35,264 nucleotides of DNA from Desulfobacteria bacterium (GTDB lineage Bacteria > Desulfobacterota > Desulfobacteria > Desulfobacterales > C00003060). Positions 1-6,851 of this stretch are shown here, in pieces. The position numbers were made by a program, and so were the translations under genes. Position 1 is the first letter of the stretch, and every line of letters begins with the position of its first letter. A model generated the notes under the pieces. The model was not told where the DNA came from. It did no database searches and was given only the letters and a program-made list of their open reading frames with translations. Where the stretch lies: positions 1 through 35,264 of the forward strand of contig JAQYVR010000229.1 of assembly GCA_030145395.1 (NCBI GenBank), given 5' to 3'.

Positions 1-1291
1 ACCAAAACTTTTGCTGAACGCCGAATGCCACAACGATAACGTCTTTCTCCAATATTACGCCATTGGGGAAGACGGCGACGGCTGTCGGGTCTGTTGTTTC
101 GTCCTGGTAGAAAACCTTCATCACGCCAAAGTTCAAATTCAAGCCAGGCATGGCTTCGTACGCTACGCCGGCAGCAATCGTATGGGCATCCAGCTTTGGT
201 TCCTCAAATGACTGTTCTGCCCCACGGTCACCGACGTATGTGTACATGTATCCTACGCTTCCCTTCAGTTGAGGCATAAAGGCATATTCAAGGGCAATAC
301 CTATGTCATAGCCATCATCACCCGCACCCTCGTCCCTCGATGTCAGAGGGTTGTCGTCCCACTCGGCATCCTCGTTAAAGTAGTATGTAAAGTTGACATC
401 AGTCTTAAGGTTGGGCGTGCATTGATGGGAAACACCAAGCGCGAGCAAAGCAGGTAGGTCTCTGTCCGCTTCCGCTCCATCAGTAATAATGCCAAGGTCG
501 TCCACGTCCACGTCCGTCTCGAGCTCAAGGTTTACTTCAGTTTCATACCTGATGCCGATATTCCATTTCTCTGCCGGCGTAATATTGGCACCTATAATGC
601 CGCCCCATCCATCCGCCGTATCCTCAAACTCCACTTCAAACGCACTGATACCCTGTACAGCAGCAAGTGTACCAGAAATTGTGCCTGCGCCTTCGAACTC
701 TCTGCGCGCGTCGACGTATCGCACGCCAAGAGAGGCAGAGAGCCAATCATTGAATTGGTAAGCGCCTCCGAGCGTGAAAGCAAAGTGGAAAGATTCGCCG
801 TCCAGACTGTGACTCGTGAGGTTATTGTCAGCGGGCAAGCCCGCCGACGGTGCCACAAAATTAAGGAAATCCACCGTTCCTGTTCCAATTTCCAGTGTGG
901 TTGCATTTCCGTCGTCGTATTCTACGGTCCCACCGCCACACACGATGTTGAACGCTGCATAGGCTGCCCACTGGTCCTTTGTGAAAAGGGCAAACAGACT
1001 AGGCGCAATATCAGGCTTATCCTGGTCAAACTCCGTGCCGCCAACCGTATTCGAATAATCTTTGAAAACGTACTGTCCGGATAGGTTGACGTAAAACCCG
1101 TCCGCCATCTTTACCACGCCTGCTGGGTTGTAAACCACGGCATCTGCGGAGTCGGTTGCTGCGTTTCTATTCAAGGTTCTAATGTACTCTGCACTATAAT
1201 TGTGCTTATTCTCTATACCGCCAGCCATAAGGGGAATCGCTACAGCAAAAACAAGGGCCGAAACGCACAGAAAAACTAGAAGCCTTTTCAT
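1..1291 (-). CDS. FadL/OMPP1/TodX-family outer-membrane transport protein (stop codon outside window)
   Basis: Predicted outer-membrane beta-barrel of the FadL/OMPP1 family, which moves hydrophobic substrates such as long-chain fatty acids across the outer membrane. The minus-strand frame gives 430 residues. It starts with a signal peptide (MKRLLVFLCVSALVFAVAIP, then LMAGG), followed by the family hallmark DAVVYNPAGVVKM near residues 49-61 (the NPA segment). Alternating amphipathic strands follow, ending in QQKFW with a terminal aromatic residue as expected for barrel insertion. The last codon ends at base 2, so only the stop is missing. The ATG at 1291 is preceded by a perfect AGGAGG at 1299-1304. 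The actual substrate cannot be read from the sequence. The family call is firm; the fatty-acid role is by family only. Confidence 0.9.
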   Translation of the reverse strand, partial: MKRLLVFLCVSALVFAVAIPLMAGGIENKHNYSAEYIRTLNRNAATDSADAVVYNPAGVVKMADGFYVNLSGQYVFKDYSNTVGGTEFDQDKPDIAPSLFALFTKDQWAAYAAFNIVCGGGTVEYDDGNATTLEIGTGTVDFLNFVAPSAGLPADNNLTSHSLDGESFHFAFTLGGAYQFNDWLSASLGVRYVDARREFEGAGTISGTLAAVQGISAFEVEFEDTADGWGGIIGANITPAEKWNIGIRYETEVNLELETDVDVDDLGIITDGAEADRDLPALLALGVSHQCTPNLKTDVNFTYYFNEDAEWDDNPLTSRDEGAGDDGYDIGIALEYAFMPQLKGSVGYMYTYVGDRGAEQSFEEPKLDAHTIAAGVAYEAMPGLNLNFGVMKVFYQDETTDPTAVAVFPNGVILEKDVIVVAFGVQQKFW

Positions 1292-1429
1292 AACATGTCC
1301 TCCTGTTAAGGTTGTGGTTGCAGTTCCAAAAAGTCAGATGGTTGCCAGTGCTATCCTTCACACAGGTACCCCCCAGGGTTCCCTATACATAGTCATTTGC
1401 CCAGAGGTCTGCAAGCAATTTGCCTACTG

Positions 1430-1458
1430 CCTATAGAGAATCAGCGCCCAAAAGTCAA
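1430..1458 (-). promoter_or_regulatory. Candidate sigma70 promoter of the FadL-like gene
   Basis: On the minus strand, TTGACT (1453-1458) and TATAGG (1430-1435) are separated by 17 bases, about 140 bases upstream of the FadL-like start codon. The match is 5/6 for the -35 box and 4/6 for the -10 box. This implies a leader of about 130 nt. The call rests on consensus matching only. Confidence 0.45.
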
Positions 1459-1576
1459 GTATAATTTTCCTGAAACGTGCAGGCTCACCTTTTATAATTC
1501 CCATTGAAAATGGTGACTTATCACCCATATACGAGAACAGAATCTCACATTATTTGTTATAGCGGTTGTCAGAATA

Positions 1577-1726
1577 ACGTTCCGATTGGTATGGCTCTTG
1601 TGGCTTCCGCCCTCAAACAGTTTGAATTTTCGCGCTTCGCTTCACCAAGAACGCTTTACAAAATGGTCAAGAATAGACTCCTCCGGAAGCCACAAGAGCG
1701 TTTCCGCCACCTGGATAGCGGAACGT
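1577..1726. repeat. Large interrupted inverted repeat (16-bp and 8-bp paired arms)
   Basis: GCTCTTGTGGCTTCCG (1594-1609) is perfectly complementary to 1684-1699, and the outer arm ACGTTCCG (1577-1584) pairs perfectly with 1719-1726. The central loop is 74 nt. No long open frame makes sense here. It could be a small palindromic mobile element, a decayed repeat or a structured RNA; it is not a simple terminator because the loop is long and no T-tract follows. Confidence 0.6.
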
Positions 1727-1756
1727 ATTTATGACAGTTACTATAGTCGCCTAAGT

Positions 1757-1965
1757 CTTGATGCTCTCGTAAAAAGTGATCAGGCGGACGGCAAAGTAAA
1801 ATGCTTCAGATGCAAGGCGCGCAAACCTTGAGGAGCGAGGCGTACTTACAGTACGTCGCAACGATTCACCCTGTTAAATCGGCTCCGCCGTCTCGCGTAG
1901 CGAGAATTTAACAGGGCGGGGATGAAGCGCAACACCGCAGATGGACTTTTTACGAAGCCGTCAAG
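1757..1965. repeat. MITE-like intergenic repeat with 21-bp imperfect terminal inverted repeats
   Basis: The left end (1757-1777) and the inverted right end (1945-1965) match at 17 of 21 positions and share the outward-facing core TCGTAAAAAGT. Inside are two nested hairpins: CGTACT/AGTACG (1841-1846 with 1850-1855), and CCCTGTTAAAT/ATTTAACAGGG (1869-1879 with 1906-1916) enclosing TCTCGC/GCGAGA (1891-1896 with 1900-1905). There is no coding capacity for a transposase, so any mobility would need one in trans. I recall similar dispersed sequences in Desulfobacterota genomes but cannot verify that here. The right end runs into the 5' side of the next gene and supplies a spurious in-frame ATG at 1922. 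Confidence 0.65.
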
Positions 1966-1972
1966 GTTGACC

Positions 1973-2779
1973 ATGAAACAGATAGTGGTTTTCACCGACC
2001 TGGATGGCACGCTGATCGATCATGACACTTACGATTTCAAAGAGGCAAAGCCCGCCTTGGACCGGCTCAGATCAAGGTCTATTCCCGTCATTATTTGCAG
2101 CAGCAAGACGCGGACTGAGATTGAGGTCTATCGTCGGCGTATGGGACTTAGCGGTCCGTTCATCGCAGAAAACGGTGGAGCCATCTTCATACCCGACCAT
2201 CACCTCAACGTAAAGGGCATAAACTTTGTTCAGAAAGGACCATATCAGGTGGTGGAATTGGGCTTGCCTTATGCGGATTTGTGCAAGACATGGAAAGGGA
2301 TCAAGAAGAAGGGAAACTTTCGCATGAAGGGCTTCAATGAGATGTCAGTCGAGGAGATTGCCGACTGCTCTGGACTTCCTCTTGAAGAGGCCTCACTGGC
2401 CGCGGAACGTGAATACTCGGAACCATTCATGTTTTCTGACACGCCTGCTCAATTCCATCTGCTTACGAGTTTCTTGAAAGAGAAAGGCTTGACGATCACA
2501 CGAGGAGGCCGATTTCACCACTTGATGGGACAAAACGACAAGGGAAGGGCGGTCGAGATTCTGAAGGGAGTTTATACTAATACCTACCCTGACAAGAGGA
2601 TCTGGACTGCCGGACTCGGAGACAGTGCTAATGACGTTCCAATGCTGAAGCATGTGGACATGCCCTTTGTCATCAGGAAGAAGACTGGAGAATGGGAGCG
2701 CGTTCCGGAAGTCGATCCCATGTATTCAGATAGAGCCGGCCCAGGGGGATGGGCCGAAGCGATTCAAACGATTTTATGA
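1973..2779 (+). CDS. Mannosyl-3-phosphoglycerate phosphatase-like HAD hydrolase
   Basis: HAD-superfamily phosphatase of the IIB type, closest in pattern to mannosyl-3-phosphoglycerate phosphatases, which release the compatible solute mannosylglycerate. It has 268 residues. Motif I is FTDLDGTL (Asp9 is the nucleophile, Asp11 the acid/base), motif II lies in IICSSKTRTE, and motif IV is GLGDSANDVPML near the C terminus; the IAENGGAIF segment is typical of the subfamily. An upstream ATG at 1922 would add 17 residues, but those are encoded by the right end of the repeat at 1757-1965, so I prefer 1973, which has AAGG six bases upstream. No MpgS synthase is in the window, so a glucosyl or other sugar-phosphate substrate is possible. 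The ATGA at its 3' end offers a possible coupled start for the next gene. Confidence 0.8.
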   Translation: MKQIVVFTDLDGTLIDHDTYDFKEAKPALDRLRSRSIPVIICSSKTRTEIEVYRRRMGLSGPFIAENGGAIFIPDHHLNVKGINFVQKGPYQVVELGLPYADLCKTWKGIKKKGNFRMKGFNEMSVEEIADCSGLPLEEASLAAEREYSEPFMFSDTPAQFHLLTSFLKEKGLTITRGGRFHHLMGQNDKGRAVEILKGVYTNTYPDKRIWTAGLGDSANDVPMLKHVDMPFVIRKKTGEWERVPEVDPMYSDRAGPGGWAEAIQTIL

Positions 2780-2850
2780 GCGGTTTTCCGATCACGACGA
2801 GTTCAACGGATAACATAGGCATTTATAGCAGGCAGGGGAGAGGAGTAAGG

Positions 2851-3495
2851 TTGAACGAGCCTAAGAATAAGGGTAAAGACGAAACATCTTCAAGGTTAGA
2901 CCGTGAATACTGGACGCTCACGGCCTGGGTAAATACTTGGGCATATGTTGTACTTGACCCTCTTTCCCGTCTTTTGGCGCGTATAGGAATACAACCCAAC
3001 CTCCTGTCGATGATCGGTTTCTTTGCGGCCTCTGCTGCTGGTGCGGCAGTGGCTGCGGGCCATGTTTCCTATGGAGGATGGTTACTCCTCGTTTCCGGCC
3101 CGTTTGATGCTCTTGATGGGGCCTTGGCCCGAACAGCAGGCCTCGAATCACGCTTTGGGGCGTTTTTTGATTCCTTCATCGACCGTTACTCAGAGGCTGT
3201 TGTCTTGTTAGGAATACTCTGCTGGGCGACCTGGAACGATCGCCATGTTCTGGTGATAGTCACGTTCTTGACCATGACAGGCTCGTTCATGGTCAGTTAT
3301 GCTCGGGCCAGGGCTGGGGGGTTGCGTATCTCATGCAGGGTGGGCCTCTTTACCAGACTCGAGCGTTTTATTGTACTGACCCTTACCCTGATTACTCAAC
3401 AACTTCTTGCCGGGTTGATTATCCTTGCCTTGTTGACCAACTTTACCGCCCTGCAGCGAATGTTCCACGTCTACAGGCAATCCCTGTACGAGTAG
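2851..3495 (+). CDS. CDP-alcohol phosphatidyltransferase family membrane protein
   Basis: Integral-membrane enzyme that transfers a phosphatidyl (or related phosphoalcohol) group from a CDP-activated donor to an alcohol such as inositol phosphate or glycerol phosphate. The complete family signature D-x2-DG-x2-AR-x8-G-x3-D-x3-D is visible (D86, D89-G90, A93-R94, G103, D107, D111 from the start used here), with several hydrophobic helices on either side. The chosen start is TTG at 2851 because AGGAG lies five bases upstream (2841-2845); in-frame ATGs at 2776 (overlapping the previous stop) and 2749 lack a comparable ribosome binding site. The acceptor alcohol is unknown. Pairing with a sugar-phosphate phosphatase suggests a polar lipid or phosphodiester solute. 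It ends in TAG, showing that UAG works as a normal stop in this genome. Confidence 0.85.
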   Translation: MNEPKNKGKDETSSRLDREYWTLTAWVNTWAYVVLDPLSRLLARIGIQPNLLSMIGFFAASAAGAAVAAGHVSYGGWLLLVSGPFDALDGALARTAGLESRFGAFFDSFIDRYSEAVVLLGILCWATWNDRHVLVIVTFLTMTGSFMVSYARARAGGLRISCRVGLFTRLERFIVLTLTLITQQLLAGLIILALLTNFTALQRMFHVYRQSLYE

Positions 3496-3644
3496 TCTAC
3501 GTTTTAGCAAAGTCAGGTACAAGTGCCTCGAAACCTCACGAAACACTCTGTTGACAAACCCTTTTCTTCTGTTTTAGAATTCTATCATAAAGGTATTGGG
3601 TCGCGATGTCGGCCTTAAGTCCTATAACAGTAAGAGGTGTGATT

Positions 3645-4073
3645 ATGTATTCCAGAATGCTGGTGCTTCGCTTTCCAAAGACAGAAGTGGAGAATCCAAT
3701 CGTCTGTTTTCTAGCTAGTGAATTCGGCCTCACTTTCAACATCCTTAAGGCGACCATACTCCCCCGCAAGGAAGGGGTCATGGTCATGGAACTGTCCGGG
3801 AAAAGGAAGGACTTTAACAAAGGTGTTCAATACTTGAAAAAGCACGGGGTGCAGGTGCAGGCAGCTGACCGAGACATCAAGCGCAACACGGCCGTGTGCA
3901 CTCATTGCGGAACTTGTACAGCAGTGTGTCCCACTGGGGCCTTATCCATCAAGCGGCCTGAGATGAGCGTTGAGTTCAAAGAGAAGAAATGCAGCGTGTG
4001 TGGCCTTTGTATCCCTGCCTGTCCTCCGCGGGCCATGGAGGTTCGCGCCACAGGGAACTCTATCCTGCAGTGA
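3645..4073 (+). CDS. NIL domain plus 2x[4Fe-4S] ferredoxin protein
   Basis: Small cytosolic protein of 142 residues. Residues 1-75 form a NIL-type (ACT-like) domain, and the rest is a bacterial ferredoxin domain with two complete cluster motifs: C85-x2-C88-x2-C91-x3-C95-P and C116-x2-C119-x2-C122-x3-C126-P. NIL-ferredoxins of this kind (COG2768-like) take part in sulfide-based homocysteine synthesis with COG1900 proteins in methanogens and other anaerobes. No COG1900 partner is present here. The start at 3645 has AGAGGTG just upstream; an earlier ATG at 3606 would add 13 residues without support. It lies 47 bases before mnmA, so a role in electron or sulfur supply for tRNA thiolation is an inference from context. 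Confidence 0.85.
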   Translation: MYSRMLVLRFPKTEVENPIVCFLASEFGLTFNILKATILPRKEGVMVMELSGKRKDFNKGVQYLKKHGVQVQAADRDIKRNTAVCTHCGTCTAVCPTGALSIKRPEMSVEFKEKKCSVCGLCIPACPPRAMEVRATGNSILQ

Positions 4074-4120
4074 AGTGACGGTTCAGGCTTCCCTTGTTCT
4101 CCCTATTGTGAATGATTGGC

Positions 4121-5188
4121 ATGGAAAAGAGTGTGGCCGTTGCCTTGAGTGGCGGCCTTGATTCCGCTGTCGCAGCAGCCCTCCTTAAGAAGGAAAACTA
4201 CCGGGTCATCGGATTTCACTTCCGAACGGGGTACGAATATAGCCCCGGTGACCCAACCACGCCCAGGCCGTTCTCCCCTGTCACTTCCCGGGTTCACAGG
4301 ATTGCAAAGGAGATCGGGATCCCCCTTGAAGTTATAGATTGTTCCGAAGCTTTCGAAAAGGAAGTTGTTAGCTATTTTATTGATACTTACCGGTCAGGAC
4401 AAACGCCGAACCCTTGTGTGGTCTGCAATAAGCGCATCAAGTTCGGCCTCTTTCTTGATAGGATCAAGGCGCTTGGCGCTTCAAGCCTGGCAACGGGACA
4501 TTATGCTAGGATACACCAAGAGGTTGACGGGAAGTGTTACCTCCTGAAGGGTGTGGATAAGGTTAAAGACCAGTCCTACTTCCTGGCTCGCCTTACCCAG
4601 GAACAGTTGAGTCAAGCAATGTTTCCGTTGGGGAATTATACTAAGACGCAGGTGAGGGGGATGGCCCGATCCTTGGGTCTTAAATCCTTCAAGGCAAAAG
4701 AGAGCCAAGAGCTGTGTTTCGTCCATCATTCAAGCTATAAAGACTTTCTTCTTAGCCGTGCGGAGTTTCCCAGTAGGCCGGGGCAAATTGTGAATGCCCG
4801 AGGCGACATCCTGGGACACCACCAGGGGCTCCATGGTTACACAGTGGGACAGCGCAAGGGGATTAGGATACCCGGCCCGGCCCCATACTATGTGGTTCGT
4901 CTTGATCAGGAGGAAAACCAACTCATCATCGGGTCCAAATCCGAGTTGGCAGCCACAGAATGTACGGTGACCGATATCAATTGGATCGGAACCGGGCCCC
5001 CGGAAAAAGCAATGTCGGTCCAAACGCGTATCCGCTATCGTCACCAAGAGGCCGAGTCCATTCTGAAACCACTTGACCCTTACACGGTCACAGTGCACTT
5101 TTCTCAAGCCCAGTATGCTATTACGCCGGGACAGGCCGCTGTATTCTATCAGGGCGAACACGTATTAGGGAGCGGGTGGATTGGTTGA
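4121..5188 (+). CDS. mnmA: tRNA-specific 2-thiouridylase MnmA
   Basis: ATP-dependent thiolation of U34 at C2 in tRNA Lys, Glu and Gln. The length is 355 residues from ATG 4121, normal for the family; a start three codons upstream (4112) is also possible. The PP-loop is SGGLDSAV near residue 10. The conserved catalytic cysteines fall at C102 (NPCVVCNKRIKFG) and C199 (ESQELCFV), the same numbers as in the E. coli enzyme, and an extra C99 makes a CxxC. Three cysteines in these positions are compatible with the proposed [4Fe-4S]-binding form of MnmA, although the cluster itself is not provable from sequence. The C-terminal part is the usual OB/beta-barrel tRNA-binding region. It lies between the NIL-ferredoxin and mtaB genes. 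Confidence 0.95.
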   Translation: MEKSVAVALSGGLDSAVAAALLKKENYRVIGFHFRTGYEYSPGDPTTPRPFSPVTSRVHRIAKEIGIPLEVIDCSEAFEKEVVSYFIDTYRSGQTPNPCVVCNKRIKFGLFLDRIKALGASSLATGHYARIHQEVDGKCYLLKGVDKVKDQSYFLARLTQEQLSQAMFPLGNYTKTQVRGMARSLGLKSFKAKESQELCFVHHSSYKDFLLSRAEFPSRPGQIVNARGDILGHHQGLHGYTVGQRKGIRIPGPAPYYVVRLDQEENQLIIGSKSELAATECTVTDINWIGTGPPEKAMSVQTRIRYRHQEAESILKPLDPYTVTVHFSQAQYAITPGQAAVFYQGEHVLGSGWIG

Positions 5189-5201
5189 GGGAGATGGCAA
5201 C

Positions 5202-6518
5202 ATGAGGTCCTTTACTATCACGACTCTTGGATGCAAGGTCAACCGCTACGAATCGGAAGCGATTTCGGAACAGCTTGCAGACAAAGGGTGGTGGTATGCG
5301 ATGGATAAAGGAATCACCGCAGATCTTTGTATCATCAACACTTGTACTGTCACCCAGAAAGCAGCCATGCAGTCGAGGCAGGCCGCAAGAAAGGTCATCC
5401 GCAACCATCCAGGGGCTCTAGTGGTGGTTACCGGCTGCTATGCTCAAATAGCTCCCGAGGTCTTCCGTGCAATGCCGGGAGTGCATTGTGTCGTAGGCAA
5501 TACATTCAAGGACCAGATTGTACCACTTGCAGACAATCGCAACGGACAAGAGACCGGGATTACCCTTGTTCACGACTTTTCGACGCCATGCGCGTTTCAG
5601 GACATGCCTATTAAGAAGTTTGGGAATCGAACGCGCGCCTTTATGAAAATCCAGGATGGTTGTGATGCCTTTTGTTCGTACTGCATCATTCCTCACGCGC
5701 GCGGGCGGAGTCGATCCCTGTTGCCGGAGATTGTCCTCAAAAGGGTAGGGGACCTAAGAGAAAACGGGTACGCTGAAGCGGTCCTTTGCGGTATCAATCT
5801 GGGGCGGTACGGTGAGGACCTGGACCCCGCCACTTCCCTGCTGAGCCTGATTCGGAGGATCGATGGTCCGACAGAGATCCAAAGGTTGCGCCTGAGTTCC
5901 ATAGAACCTACCGAATTGCCGGAAGAGCTTATTGAGCAGACAGCAGCTTCTGAGCACATTTGTCCCCACCTCCATGTTCCCCTTCAGAGCGGAGATGACG
6001 AGGTTCTCAGATCGATGAATAGGCCATATGAGTCAAAGCATTACCGCGATCTGATTCATCACATCGCCGGCATGATACCCGATGTGGCCATTGGCGTTGA
6101 CGTACTGGTGGGATTTCCGGGAGAGACTGACGGGGCTTTTGAAAACACATGTCGTTTGATTGAACAACTCCCGATTGCTTATCTTCATGTTTTCCCGTTC
6201 TCCATGCAGAAGGAAACCCCTGCTGCTGCCCTTCAAGGTCAAGTGCCGTCAGGTGCAATCAAAAGAAGGTGTCAACACATCCGTCAAATTGGAGAAACCA
6301 AACGCAGAAAGTTCTATGAAAAGGCTATTGGTGCGACATCTGAGATCTTGATTGAAGGAAAACGTGACCGGACCACAGGATATCTCAAGGGCCTAACAAA
6401 GAATTATATCCCAGTGCTTGTGGAGGGGGACGATGAATTGATGAACCGCGTTGTTCAAGCCCTAATCACGAAAGTCGAGAGCGGCAAGGTATTTGCCGAG
6501 CGTCTTTTCAACCAATAG
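5202..6518 (+). CDS. mtaB: tRNA t6A37 methylthiotransferase MtaB (radical SAM)
   Basis: Adds a methylthio group to N6-threonylcarbamoyladenosine 37 of tRNA (ms2t6A). It has 438 residues. The N-terminal MTTase domain has the three auxiliary-cluster cysteines C11 (TLGCKVNRYES), C48 (INTCTV) and C79 (VTGCYAQ). The radical-SAM CxxxCxxC is DGCDAFCSYCIIPHARG (C154, C158, C161), and the C-terminal stretch from about residue 370 resembles a TRAM domain. TLGCKVN and the overall length point to MtaB rather than MiaB or RimO. ATG 5202 is chosen because GGGAG lies eight bases upstream; TTG 5181 is in frame but overlaps mnmA. The gene follows mnmA by 13 bases, so the two anticodon-loop sulfur modifications are probably cotranscribed. 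It ends in TAG. Confidence 0.93.
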   Translation: MRSFTITTLGCKVNRYESEAISEQLADKGWWYAMDKGITADLCIINTCTVTQKAAMQSRQAARKVIRNHPGALVVVTGCYAQIAPEVFRAMPGVHCVVGNTFKDQIVPLADNRNGQETGITLVHDFSTPCAFQDMPIKKFGNRTRAFMKIQDGCDAFCSYCIIPHARGRSRSLLPEIVLKRVGDLRENGYAEAVLCGINLGRYGEDLDPATSLLSLIRRIDGPTEIQRLRLSSIEPTELPEELIEQTAASEHICPHLHVPLQSGDDEVLRSMNRPYESKHYRDLIHHIAGMIPDVAIGVDVLVGFPGETDGAFENTCRLIEQLPIAYLHVFPFSMQKETPAAALQGQVPSGAIKRRCQHIRQIGETKRRKFYEKAIGATSEILIEGKRDRTTGYLKGLTKNYIPVLVEGDDELMNRVVQALITKVESGKVFAERLFNQ

Positions 6519-6851
6519 AATTTCCCTTGTGTGATCAATTGGACTCGATCTGACAATCCCTGAATGTTACGGGTGGGCTGGTTTAGAAGAATGTAGAAAT
6601 CTTGAGTTTGGCCATTTTAGAGATTCTTTCTTGTAATCTTGGATTCACAGTCGGTTGGCCTTAAGCGCGGCCATAGTTAAAGGTATCAAACTCCTATCTA
6701 GAGGTGCTCAGCAGTCAAGGAGAGCAGAAGCTCTGCAGCCTTTTTGTGAGGTCAGGTCCGCCGGGAGCGGACCTTTCGTGACAACGATCTCAATTGAAAT
6801 ATACCAGCGGATCAAGGCTCCGATGGTCAATGCGGCAGGTTGCCACGCATG
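6519..6851. other. Convergent intergenic region with two hairpins
   Basis: This 333-base gap lies between two converging genes. AGGTCCGC (6754-6761) pairs perfectly with 6767-6774 around a 5-nt loop, but no T-run follows. Just before it, GCAGA/TCTGC (6724-6728 with 6732-6736) is followed after four bases by five T residues (6741-6745), a weak candidate rho-independent terminator for mtaB. I see no gene here. Confidence 0.4.
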
